64,000 nt of DNA from Orychophragmus violaceus (lineage: Eukaryota; Streptophyta; Magnoliopsida; Brassicales; Brassicaceae). The stretch's first letter is position 1. Every line of letters begins with the position of its first letter. The stretch is taken from NCBI GenBank assembly GCA_030180135.1, contig CM058235.1, positions 19,616,720 through 19,680,719 on the forward strand, written 5' to 3'. Both the position numbers and the translations under genes were made by a program. A model generated the notes under the pieces. The model was not told the origin of the DNA. It saw nothing but the letters and a program-made list of their open reading frames with translations, and did no database searches. This document shows positions 1 through 9,927 of this stretch, one piece after another.

Positions 1-3000
1 CACCTCAAGCCATCCAAGTTCAGGGATTCAAAAGCCAACATCTCTCAAGAAGTGGCTGAGCAGGCGACTTCATCTACTCAAGGAGGAGAGCTTGCCTTGT
101 TCACTAACACTGAGTATGTGAGGAGAAGTGATCTGGAGGATCTCATCAAGGCTTATGCCTCTAAACTCTCTGGTATCACACTTTTGTCTCATAAATTGCT
201 TGCTCAATCTGATCATAAAATGGTAGTAGACTCAGGAGCTTCTCACCATATGATTAGTGACGCTAAGTGGTTAAAAGATATTAAACCGGCTCTAGGTAGA
301 GTAACTATTGCTGATGGTCAAAGTATTCCCATTGTAGGAACAGGAAAGTTAAGGCTCTTTAACAAGGATAGTGATGCTTTCTTTGTGCCTAAGTTTAAAT
401 CTAATCTTCTGTCTGTGAAAAGGATTACAAATGATCTGAATTGCAATGTTATATTTGGGCCTAATGAAGTTTGCTTTCAGGATATTAAGAATGGCAAGTT
501 ACTTGGAAGAGGTGGAACACAAGATGAGCTTTACCTCCTTGAAAACACTTCTCCAAGCAATTCGGATTCCTTAGCTTTCAATTCCTGTTTTTCTGTTAAT
601 CAAAATGTTTTGTGGCATGCTAGACTTGGACATCCCCATGCTCGTGCTCTCAGTTTAATGTTGCCTAATGCTAACTTTGATCATTCAACTTGTGAAGCAT
701 GCATCCTTGGCAAACATTGTAGAACTATATTTCCTAAATCTACTACTATCTATGAAAACTGCTTTGATCTAGTGCATTCTGATGTTTGGACTTCACCATG
801 TCTGTCCAGAGATAGGAACAAGTATTTTGTGACATTTATAGATGAAAAATCAAAGTATACTTGGGTCACCTTGCTTCCATCTAAAGATAGAGTTTATGAA
901 GCATTCATTCATTTTCAGAATTACATTACTAATCAGTTTAATGCCAAGATCAAAGTGTTTAGATCAGATAATGGAGGAGAGTATACAAGTCAAAGATTCA
1001 AAGCAAATCTGAACAAACATGGAATCCTACATCAAACAAGCTGTCCACATACACCGCAACAAAATGGAGTGGCTGAGAGAAAGAACAGACATCTTATGGA
1101 GGTGGCTAGATCCATGATGTTCCATGCCAATGTGCCTAAAAGCTTTTGGGGAGATGCAGTCTTGGCAGCTTGCTACCTCATTAATAGGATTCCAACCAAA
1201 GTTCTACAAGACATCTCACCATTTGAGGTATTAAACAAAACTAAACCCTTTATTGAACACTTACGTGTGTTTGGGTGTGTGTGTTTTGTCCATATCTCAG
1301 GTGATCAAAGAAACAAGCTAGAGGCTAAGAGCATCAAGTGCATGTTCCTTGGATATTCAACTACTCAAAAGGGATACAAATGCTATGATCCAATCAACAA
1401 CCGCACATATGTGTCAAGAGATGTTAAGTTCATTGAGGGGCAGGGGTACTATGAGAAAAGGGATTGGGAAGGACTGAAGGATCTTTCAAGATCACCGTCT
1501 GACCTTGCTACAAGTCTGAGGTTTCTCTTGAATCATTTGGGAAATGACCCTCATAAAGTACCAAGACAAGGGGAAACAGAAACAGGAAGGCATCAAGAAG
1601 AGTTGCAAGAAGAAGAACCAGTGACAGCTAATCAAGAACCCACTCAAACTCAAGAGGAAGTTCTACCTCAGAATCAAGATCAAGACAACTTGAATATGAA
1701 TGATGAGGAGATTATTCATCATGAAGAAGAAGAGATGGGTGTAGAGGAAGTTGCTCAACCGGTCCAACAACTCAGAAGAAGCACTAGAGAAAAGACGGAT
1801 CTATCAAGCTACATCAACAAGAAGTTCTACTTCAACAATCAGGCTGTTGCTCATCCCAACCAGTCCATGTGTTCTATTGACTTGTTGCCATCAAGTCATT
1901 GCGCTTTTCTTGGGAAGATAGAGATGAATCATGTTCCTAAAACTTATGAAGAGGCTAAAGACACCAAGGAGTGGATGGATGCTGTGATTGATGAGAAGGG
2001 AGCTATGGAAAAGAATCACACTTGGAATGTGGAGAAGCTGCCAAAGGGAAAAAAGACTGTCAGCTCAAAATGGGTCTTCACAATCAAGTATAAGAGCAAT
2101 GGAGACATTGAGAGGTACAAGGCAAGGTTGGTTGCAAGAGGGTTCACGCAAACTTATGGAGAAGACTACACTGATACCTTTGCACCGGTAGCTAAACTCC
2201 ATACAGTAAGAGTCACACTGTCCCTGGCCACAAACCTTTCATGGAACCTATGGCAAATGGATGTTAAGAATGCCTTTTTACAAGGAGAGCTTGAAGAGGA
2301 AGTGTACATGACTCCACCACCGGGACTAGAGCATTTGTGTAAACCTGGTGAAGTATTGAGACTAAGGAGAGCAATCTATGGTTTGAAGCAATCACCAAGA
2401 GCATGGTACCATAAGCTAAGCCATACACTCATGGACTACGGATTCAAGAAGTCTCAATCTGATCACACATTGTTTACTCTTCAAAGCCCTTTAGGAGTGG
2501 TGGTGGTTCTGATCTATGTGGATGATTTAATCATTACTGGAAGTGATAATGAGGGAATTCAGTCCACAAAGGCTTTTCTCAAAAGTTCGTTTGACATCAA
2601 AGACCTTGGAGAGTTGAAGTATTTCTTGGGTATTGAAGTATGCAGATTCAATGATGGGTTGTTTCTGTCCCAAAGGAAGTATGTTAAAGACTTGCTGACA
2701 GAAACAAGAATGCATGATTGCAAGATAGCAAAGACTCCTCTTGAAGATGGCTACCAAGTCAATAGAAAGGGGGAGAAATCAGATGAGGAGAAGTTCAAGG
2801 ATGTCTCCTTGTATAGAAGACTGGTTGGGAAGCTTATCTATTTAACTCTCACTAGACCAGACCTATGTTTTGCTGTGAATCAAGTCAGCCAGCATATGCA
2901 ATCACCCACGGTTTATCATTGGAGTTTGATTCAGAGGATCCTTAGATATCTCAAAGGCTCAACAGGACAAGGAATTTGGATGGGTAAGAATGATAGCACT

Positions 3001-3483
3001 GAGATTGTCGGCTACTGTGATGCAGATTGGGCTGGTGATAAGAGTGACAGGAGATCCACAACCGGTTATTGCACCTTTATTGGAGGTAACTTAGTGACTT
3101 GGAAGACAAAGAAGCAGAAAGTGGTCTCATGTTCAAGTGCTGAAGCTGAGTATAGAGCTATGAGGAAGCTTACAACAGAGTTAACTTGGTTGAAGGCTCT
3201 ACTCAAGGACTTTGGCATTGAGCAATCAAGTCCCATTACCTTTCATTGTGACAATCAGGCTGCAATACATATTGCTACCAACTCTATGTTTCATGAAAGG
3301 ACTAAACACATTGAGATAGATTGTCACAAGGTAAGGGAGAAGATTGAAGATGGGACGGTTCTACCTTGCTACACAAAGAGCGAAGATCAACTAGCAGACA
3401 TCTTCACCAAGGCTGCAAGTCTCAAGGTTTGCGATCATATTTTCAGCAAACTAGGACTTGTAGACCTTCCTACCCATGATTAG
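1..3483 (+). CDS. Copia Gag-Pol polyprotein, partial at the 5' end
   Basis: The frame is continuous from base 1 (open at the left edge, no start codon seen) to the stop at 3481-3483, about 1,160 codons. Domains in order: aspartic protease with VDSGASHHM (about 224-253); GAG-pre-integrase with LWHARLGHP and a C..C pair (about 610-725); integrase core with the D,D,E residues in HSDVW (about 775), RSDNGGEY (about 961) and NGVAERKN (about 1063); copia reverse transcriptase from about 1930, with FAPVAKL and catalytic YVDDLI (about 2514); RNase H with YCDADWAGD (about 3013) and SSAEAEYRAM. All visible catalytic residues are present and there is no frameshift or stop, so the missing 5' part decides whether the element is autonomous. 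Confidence 0.95.
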   Translation, partial: HLKPSKFRDSKANISQEVAEQATSSTQGGELALFTNTEYVRRSDLEDLIKAYASKLSGITLLSHKLLAQSDHKMVVDSGASHHMISDAKWLKDIKPALGRVTIADGQSIPIVGTGKLRLFNKDSDAFFVPKFKSNLLSVKRITNDLNCNVIFGPNEVCFQDIKNGKLLGRGGTQDELYLLENTSPSNSDSLAFNSCFSVNQNVLWHARLGHPHARALSLMLPNANFDHSTCEACILGKHCRTIFPKSTTIYENCFDLVHSDVWTSPCLSRDRNKYFVTFIDEKSKYTWVTLLPSKDRVYEAFIHFQNYITNQFNAKIKVFRSDNGGEYTSQRFKANLNKHGILHQTSCPHTPQQNGVAERKNRHLMEVARSMMFHANVPKSFWGDAVLAACYLINRIPTKVLQDISPFEVLNKTKPFIEHLRVFGCVCFVHISGDQRNKLEAKSIKCMFLGYSTTQKGYKCYDPINNRTYVSRDVKFIEGQGYYEKRDWEGLKDLSRSPSDLATSLRFLLNHLGNDPHKVPRQGETETGRHQEELQEEEPVTANQEPTQTQEEVLPQNQDQDNLNMNDEEIIHHEEEEMGVEEVAQPVQQLRRSTREKTDLSSYINKKFYFNNQAVAHPNQSMCSIDLLPSSHCAFLGKIEMNHVPKTYEEAKDTKEWMDAVIDEKGAMEKNHTWNVEKLPKGKKTVSSKWVFTIKYKSNGDIERYKARLVARGFTQTYGEDYTDTFAPVAKLHTVRVTLSLATNLSWNLWQMDVKNAFLQGELEEEVYMTPPPGLEHLCKPGEVLRLRRAIYGLKQSPRAWYHKLSHTLMDYGFKKSQSDHTLFTLQSPLGVVVVLIYVDDLIITGSDNEGIQSTKAFLKSSFDIKDLGELKYFLGIEVCRFNDGLFLSQRKYVKDLLTETRMHDCKIAKTPLEDGYQVNRKGEKSDEEKFKDVSLYRRLVGKLIYLTLTRPDLCFAVNQVSQHMQSPTVYHWSLIQRILRYLKGSTGQGIWMGKNDSTEIVGYCDADWAGDKSDRRSTTGYCTFIGGNLVTWKTKKQKVVSCSSAEAEYRAMRKLTTELTWLKALLKDFGIEQSSPITFHCDNQAAIHIATNSMFHERTKHIEIDCHKVREKIEDGTVLPCYTKSEDQLADIFTKAASLKVCDHIFSKLGLVDLPTHD

Positions 3484-3637
3484 AACTTCCCTGATCATGT
3501 GCAGCATACTCTTTTTCCCTTGATGTGGTTTTGTCCCAAGTGGTTTTCTACATCAAGGTTTTTAATGAGGTGTTGCCATGATCATTCCAAGTCCAGACTT
3601 TAGGGTGATTCCAAAGTCTGAACTTGAGGGGGAGTAT

Positions 3638-4022
3638 TGATCATGTATGTTTCAATAATGTGAAGTATGCTTCACAAGTCTGCTTCACAAGTCTGCTCAC
3701 AAGTCTGCTTCACAAGTCTGCTCACAAGTCTGCTTCACAAGTCTGCTTCACAAGTCTGCTTCACAAGTCTGCTCACAAGTCTGCTTCACAAGTCTGCTTC
3801 ACAAGTCTGCTATGTTCATTTCGGACCAAAATGACAAAATGTCTGATTTGTCCTCTATCTAAGTAGGTTTAGGGTTATTCTTGTGTACCGATCCTATATA
3901 ACTTGTGTAGCCACCAAATATCAAAAGTCAAGTCATTTATGTGACTATTCTCTCTTCTTCTCTTGAGCAAACAATTCTCCCATTTCTGAACCTTCAAGCT
4001 TAAATCTTTCTTAAAACTATCA
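3638..4022 (+). repeat. 3' LTR of the copia element
   Basis: The LTR starts TGATCATG directly after the polypurine tract and ends ...CTATCA, so its termini form the short inverted pair TGAT/ATCA. Length is 385 bp. A TATA box (TATATAA) lies at 3895-3901, so U3 is about 290 bp and R/U5 about 100 bp. The right boundary is set by the reappearance of receptor-like protein codons at 4023. Reading left from that gene, the last seven codons of its interrupted frame, including its stop, come from the junction and this LTR. Confidence 0.85.
3669..3810 (+). repeat. 12/13-bp minisatellite inside the LTR U3
   Basis: Eleven head-to-tail copies of TTCACAAGTCTGC (13 bp) or TCACAAGTCTGC (12 bp) are mixed along the array and end about 85 bp upstream of the LTR TATA box. 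The copies are essentially identical. Its place in U3 would let unit number affect promoter strength, but that is inference. Confidence 0.93.
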
Positions 4023-6024
4023 TCCCTACCAATCGGTTGTGACTCACGTCAAGGGACCTTAAACCCTTGGCATTGATAAATATGCCAGGAATGCTTCCGC
4101 TGAGGCTATTGTTACGAAGATTCAGATCAGAAAGATAAATCATCTGAGTCTCTAAACACCCAGGAATTGAGCCATGGAGGTTGTTGTTTGATAGATCTAT
4201 GAGAGATAGAGAGGTTAGTCCACAAACTGACCGGGGTATTTTCCCGGTGAAATTATTGTTTGAGGCAAAAAGATATGAGATAGTTTTGGACGGGATGAAA
4301 AGTGGTCCTTGGAAAGCATTTGAACTTAGATCTAACATCAAGATGATACTTCCAGCTAAAGCTTTTAAGGATCCATTGAAACCACTGAGAGAGTTTCTAG
4401 AAAGATTCACTCGATATAAATTTGGCAGTCTCCACAACCAGCCTGGTACCTGATCTTTGATTTGATTGTTGGAAAGGTCTAGATAAGCTAGGTTTCTTTG
4501 GTTTCTTATGAAATAAGGGAACTCAGTGATGTTGCAGCCTGACAAGTACAAAGTTACCATCTGTGATGAAAAAACCGAACTAGAAGTGATGTTTGCTGTT
4601 GAAAGAGGGATGCCTGAAAGATCTAATCCTAATAGCTGTTTGAGACGCGAGAAGACATTCAAGTCAACGGAACCGACTTTATAATTATTATTGCCAATAA
4701 ATAAAAATCGGAAATTAGGTAAGAGAGAGATATTCTCAATGGCTAGGAGGTTGTTGAGTTGGTTGCTACTTAAATGTATGTCGGTCAATGAAGAAATCTT
4801 GAATAGGGATGAAGGAATGGCTCCAGTTAAAGCATTATAACATGCACCAAAAGCCTCCAATTTAGAGAGTTGACTAATGTTTGGTGGAAGGGAACCGGTG
4901 AACTGATTGGAACATAGATTGATAGAACGTAGGTTGGTCAAATTGAGTAGTGCGGATGGAAAGTTTCCGCTGAGTTTGTTACTCGCAACACTAAAGTCGC
5001 TCAATTGTTTTAGATTGCCAATTGAAGAAGGGATTTCACCAATGAAGTTATTACCATCAAGATTGAGATAAGAGAGGTGAGAAAGATTCCCAATTGAAGA
5101 TGGAATCTTCCCTGAGAAATTGGACCCCCAAAGTTCAAAAGAAATCAAGTGTTTGAGGTTGCTTATGGAGTCAGGTATGGTACCTGAAAAGGATGTTTGG
5201 GATAGGCTTAAGATTTGCATAGAGTTATTTGCAAGAAAAACAGGAAGATTTCCTCTCAGATTTCGATTGTAATCCAAGATAATGGACTGTAAGTTGGGTA
5301 TCTGAAGAACACTGCTTGGAAACTCTCCAATCAAGTTGCAACCCTCACACCGTAGCGATCTTAGAGACCACATGGTTGAAAACTCATGGGGTATTTTTGA
5401 AGAAATGTCTACATAACTCATATCTAGATCTCTAAGGTACCTCAAGTTTCGAGCAAGTAGACCAAGAAAAGATTCATCAATGGATAGAGAATTTTGGAAA
5501 GGAGAAGAATAACAAGAAAGATTAAGAGACACCAACTTTGTTAGCTGAAGAAGCTTGTTTGGAATTTTGCCTGAAAATGAAGACTCAGATAGATTTAGTC
5601 TTTCTAACCTCTTAAGTTTATCAAACTCAGCTGGTATTGGAGAAGCGGTGAAATTGTTGTATGCGAGGTTCAGATCACAGAGATGACCCAGTCTAAAAAG
5701 ACTGCTGTTGGATTCGAGCCGGCCATGTAGACAGTTGGCACTAAGGTCTAGCCCTATCACTTGGCCAGACTTGGCGTCACACGTTATACCATCCCAAAAG
5801 CAACAGTCACTCTTATTCACCCATGAATTTGTCTTTGGATAACATGATGTGACCTCTGATGATGAATAAACCAAAGCAAGCTTCCGGATCCCAAACTCAT
5901 TTTTAAATTCTAGAAGAGCATCTCTTTGGTCGTGAAGACACAAGTGTTGTGTAGGAGAAACAAACGTGTTTAGAAAACTTGAAACAAGTAAAAGAAAACG
6001 GATGAAACAAGGAAGAAAGCTCAT
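4000..6024 (-). pseudogene. Leucine-rich-repeat receptor-like protein (RLP), 3' truncated by copia
   Basis: The start at 6024 (MSFLPCFIRFLLL) is preferred over an in-frame start at 6264 because a signal peptide follows at once and a TATA box lies about 76 bp upstream. Next come the LRR N-terminal cap (DQRDALLEF, then CCFWDGITC) and about 20 extracellular LRRs with repeated LxxLxLSxNxxxGxIP signatures. The frame stops at 4000 after DVSHNRLVG plus seven foreign residues encoded by the junction and the copia LTR. The remaining LRRs, acidic spacer, transmembrane helix and short tail typical of plant RLPs are missing and should lie left of the element. Intact RLPs are plasma-membrane pattern-recognition receptors working with SOBIR1-type kinases; this copy, at about 674 residues and without an anchor, should not signal normally. 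No frameshift is seen in the remaining part. Confidence 0.9.
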
Positions 6025-6099
6025 TTTCTGTTTCTGATTAAATAAGAAAGCTTTCATATCTGTGAAGACAAGCAAATTAGGGTTGTGGGTCTGTACATG

Positions 6100-6105
6100 T
6101 ATATA
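6100..6105 (-). promoter_or_regulatory. TATA box of the RLP gene
   Basis: TATATA lies 76 bp upstream of the chosen RLP start codon at 6024. This fits a short 5' leader and supports that start over the longer frame. Confidence 0.5.
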
Positions 6106-6264
6106 CACCATAATAAAAGCTCCATGGGTCTCTTCTAAAAATCTTTGAATGAAGTCTTTGGATGAAAAGTCTTCTCTACTAAAAATATTTAGTCTTCCAG
6201 TAGAATTGCCTAGAAAGAGCATTAAAAAGGGATATTTCGACTTCTTGGACGTGGAAAGAGCCAA

Positions 6265-6484
6265 CTCATTTTAAGAATTTTTTTTGAAACGAAAGACCAT
6301 ACTCGGTCAACAGAAAAAATGATAGTTAGTTACTAAAAGAAACTAGAAAGTCAATTGGCGGTGGTAAGGGCAGAAAACTTGTGTTGAAATATTCAAAACA
6401 AAACTACATTTTCTGACTAAAAGGGAATTATAGGTTATTTATTTTTACTTTTTTTAAGGCGAGTAGACATCTGAGTTCCCACTA
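6265..6484. other. RLP upstream region
   Basis: AT-rich promoter-side sequence of the RLP gene. I see no coding sequence and no structured repeat. Confidence 0.5.
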
Positions 6485-7045
6485 GGCATGGGTGTTTAGT
6501 TCTTTAGTTCGGTTCAGTTTTTTTGGTTTCGATCTTTTTGGCTATAAATATTTATGAACCATTCAGATATTTATAAATTCGGTTCGGTACTTTCAGTTTT
6601 CGGTTCAGTTCAAATAGGAAACTTAGAAACCGGTTAGTACCAGGAAACAAATCGGCTTCGGCTCAGTTACGGTTCAGTTCGGTTCTTTCGGATATTTTTG
6701 GATAATTCAGGTAGAAAATCAGATAATTTTGGTAAAATTCGGATAATAAGGGTAAAAATTCGGATAAAAGTCAGGTACTTTCGGATATTTAGGTTAAAAA
6801 TATTCGGGTTATTTTCGATAATTCTGTAATTTTGGTTATTCAGTTACTTTAAAACTAAATATAACTAATACTTTTAGATATAAAAATCATATTTCGGTTA
6901 GTTTGAGTATCCATTCGGTTCTCGGTTCGGTTCTAATTTGGTTCGGTTATTTCGGCTCTGAAATTTTAGGAACCATAGGGTATTTACGAAATTCGGATCG
7001 GTTTCGGTGTAGGTTCTCGGTTTTTATGTTCAAGTCTAGTTTCAA
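6485..7045 (+). repeat. Dispersed CGGTT/CGGATA-rich element, copy 1
   Basis: The stretch is built from degenerate motifs such as TTCGGTTCGGTT, TTTCGGATATTT and GGTTCTCGG. It begins CTAGGCATGGGTG. An inverted relative occurs at 50430-50955, where the corresponding end is TAGTAGGCATGGGCA on the minus strand. Non-coding. Sequences of this style are common in Brassicaceae intergenic DNA; I cannot assign a superfamily. Confidence 0.55.
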
Positions 7046-7169
7046 TAATAGGTACTAGTTATAGGCAATCAAATGTTGATCAGAAAAATCAAAATAAGAA
7101 CAAGAACACAAGTTACTTCAATTTTCTTTCTGCTATTTTCTCATTTAAATAAGGAAACTAGAACGATAA

Positions 7170-7665
7170 GTTTTACTAGGACTAAGACGGATCCAGATAT
7201 CCATGATTTTCAGAGTATCCGGATCCGGATCCATCGGATCCGTGATTTTACTATCCGGATTCGGGTCAGTGGCTCCCAGATGTCCGGAATTCAGATATCC
7301 GTGGATATCCGGATCCGTTAAAAATAATTAAAATATTAAAAATTTAAATTTAATTATCAAAATGATATTTTATCTAATATTTTTTTAAAATATATTTATT
7401 ATAAAAACATAATTTTAATTAAATTTACACATTTTTATATAAAAAGCACATAATATATTTTTTTTAAAAATATTTTATTATAGTTAATGGTACGGATCCG
7501 GATATCCGGACCTTAAAATCGAGATATTTGGATCCGAATCTGGTTTGCACGGATCTTAAATTTTACTATTCTGATCCGGTTCCGGCCTCCTCGAATATTC
7601 AGATTTTCGGAGGGGATCTAGATACGGATCTCGGATCCCAGATAATAATTCCACTCCTAAATTCT
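7170..7665 (+). repeat. Dispersed GGATCCGGAT-rich element
   Basis: Two motif-dense flanks (about 7185-7320 and 7490-7640), full of GGATCC, ATCCGG and GGATATCCGG, surround an AT-rich core of about 170 bp. Many motifs are self-complementary. The outer part of the right flank (GATCTAGATACGGATCTCGGATCC) is again GGATCC-rich. Non-coding and distinct in motif from the CGGTT element next to it. Confidence 0.5.
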
Positions 7666-9335
7666 ACGATTACTGAAGCAAATTACATAGATGGAAACAT
7701 GAGCATCATGATTTACTCTCACCTTGAAAGGAGGACATAAAGCACCAGACCATGACTAATATATGCAGAAAATAAAGAAAATTGTTGGTCAAGCCAATTA
7801 AACTTGGTATGTTGGATTTGATGTCTTGGTATGGTTTGTGATATAACCTTCCCAAGGAAATCACTTAGACCATGGACAGATTGGATAGGTTCAACACCAA
7901 CACTACTAGCACGAGGCTTGAGTGTATGGATTGAAGTATCGCAGTGGAATGGCCCACGATATTCTCAACTTTGATTCTGCATAATATGACGAACAAGACC
8001 AAAAAAATAGAGATTGAAGCTTGGATATGACTCACAAAATTTTGGAATGTTCAAGGAAAACAAAGTAGATATTTCTCTCAAAGATCAAAAGATCACTAGT
8101 AACCAGAAAGGGTTTTTATTAGATTTCGAAAATAAAACATACAAATAGATGTGTTTTCATGAAATAAAAGAACAAACTACTTAAGAAATACAAAACATAA
8201 TAAATATTTGACCAAGACCAAAGACTGTCCCCTTTGACTTCTAGTCCACACCGTTTGACTGATGAATCTGGGCACTCTTTGATTTGTCACCTTCTTGGTC
8301 TTCTATGGATAATGATGATCCTAGAAACATGCTTCCTTAAGGCCATGTTGGAATGGATCTTCAGCAAAAAGATTGGTATGATCTCTTTCTTCTTCTTATG
8401 ACCCGAACTCTATTCTCCTTGGGTCACTTGATCTAGTCTGTGGCCAATATATCCCATGGTCCATTTCGCTTGTAAACTTGACTTAGGCCGGTCAAATATT
8501 GCATTAAATTGTCAAGAACAAGTAAGGTCGTTTGTAGATGCTCAGGTGGTCTTGTTAGCTTGCCAAGACCAAGAAGGGGAAGAGTTCAGTCAACTTTTAA
8601 TCCACCACGAGCCAGGTCACTTCTGTCTTAATCGAAGTACCCATAACGGTTACTTTGCTGATAGAAATCACCATGACCACTTGGAAAGAATCCTGGTTCA
8701 TCCTTAGCAAAATAAGTGCACAAATGAGGAGACCGGTCTATTACTTCATCACCATGGGCCATTGGATATTATGTCAAGGCCAGAAGTGATTGCACAGCTT
8801 CCTTCAGCTTCTTAGACTTGGATCTTGTTACTGACCCAAGTAAAATGTGCAAATCAGCTCCAAACTTTGATTTAGCTCCATTAGACTTAGCTCGTCCGTC
8901 CTCGGCAAATAGCTCGTTCTCTCCTTTAGCTCAGCAATCCTCATCCCAGCTCGGTTCCTCAACGGTTAAGAAAATTTCCACATAGATAATTTCCTTATTC
9001 ACCTCGGAAATGTCTTCTTTTAGCTCGGCCACGAGCTGTTGTTAAGTGAATTTTTCAGTTCCTGCAACATCAATCACCTCAAAACTATATAATAGTCATT
9101 ATAGTATATCAAGGATCTATCAATCCAATATGTCAAGTCTAGTTCACTAGGAATGCATACAACTTATCAATCTAAGCCAATGAAATATGTAAGTTTAATC
9201 TAGCAACCTAAATGATCAAGCAAGAAGCAAACAAGAAAGGAAAGCAATTAAGAAGTAAGCAATCGAAGAAATCGAAGTTGCAAGAAAGGAATAAAAGAGC
9301 AAGCAAGACAAGATAAACATAATGAATAAAGAGGG
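7666..9335. other. Unassigned non-coding DNA, probably old transposon remains
   Basis: No convincing reading frame. About 8870-9040 is rich in AGCTCG/TTTAGCTC motifs and resembles decayed LTR sequence, but I found no LTR ends, primer-binding site or domain. The last 150 bp before 9335 are A-rich repeats of AAGCAAGAA type. Confidence 0.4.
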
Positions 9336-9870
9336 TGTTAGAGGTGGGTTTAGAACCCCTCTATGGCCCGGCCCATTAACATAGATATCCATCGGAGATT
9401 CGGCCTGGAAGGAATGAAGATCCAACAAGACAAAGCCCACCACGGACAAAACAGTCCAGCATCGTTATCGGAGCTCGGCAGCATGTCCGTCGACCTGTGA
9501 TAAAGAAAGAGATAAGTGTTAAATTGACATTTATCTTGAAAGAGATAAGGAAGAATATTTTTTAGTAAATATTCCTTTTATTATTTTGTAAAGAATACTA
9601 GAGAGAATCTAGGGTGAAACCCTAGATCCTCTGATATAAATATTCTTCCCCTGCGCGGGAAAAGACTAAGTCGAAACACAAATACACTTTGTACTCAAAA
9701 ACCCTAAGAGCTAGCGAGCACCAATCGATTTCGGCTCGATTTCATAATCAGACTAGATTTTCCGGTCTAAACCATTCTTGCTTTCAGATTCATGTTTAAA
9801 CTCATATACAAGTCCCTTAATTTCTATTCAATTTATTAAATTGAATGTTGTTCGATTTTCTGAATCAACA
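9336..9870 (+). repeat. 5' LTR of gypsy element F
   Basis: 535 bp from TGTTAGAGGTGGG to ...GAATCAACA. A TATA box lies at 9635-9641 (TATAAAT). It is closely similar in order and motifs to the minus-strand LTR at 59169-59683. Confidence 0.88.
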
Positions 9871-9871
9871 A

Positions 9872-9890
9872 TTGACGCCGTTTGTGGGGA
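9872..9890 (+). promoter_or_regulatory. Primer-binding site of element F
   Basis: TTGACGCCGTTTGTGGGGA follows the LTR. In element E the same place reads TTGGCGCCGT..., the usual plant gypsy site with a TGGCGCC core complementary to a tRNA 3' end. Here one G of the core has become A. Confidence 0.7.
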
Positions 9891-9927
9891 CTTTGGATAT
9901 TTTGATTAACCACAGAAGAGACTAGCA

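Larger units (their letters stand above)
1..4022 (+). mobile_element. Ty1/copia retrotransposon, 3' part
   Basis: The internal pol region is followed by a polypurine tract (3626-3637, GAGGGGGAGTAT) and a complete 3' LTR. Integrase lies before reverse transcriptase, which is the copia order. Gag and the 5' LTR lie left of the window. The frame is open from base 1 to 3483, so the element looks recent. It is inserted in a receptor-like protein gene that reads on the other strand: its LTR ends at 4022 and the gene's LRR coding sequence resumes at once. The five bases after the LTR (4023-4027, TCCCT) are the expected target duplication, but the left copy is outside the window. Confidence 0.93.

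Noticed and set aside
6025..6264. 80-residue N-terminal extension of the RLP
   Set aside because: Would place the signal peptide in the interior and start upstream of the TATA box.
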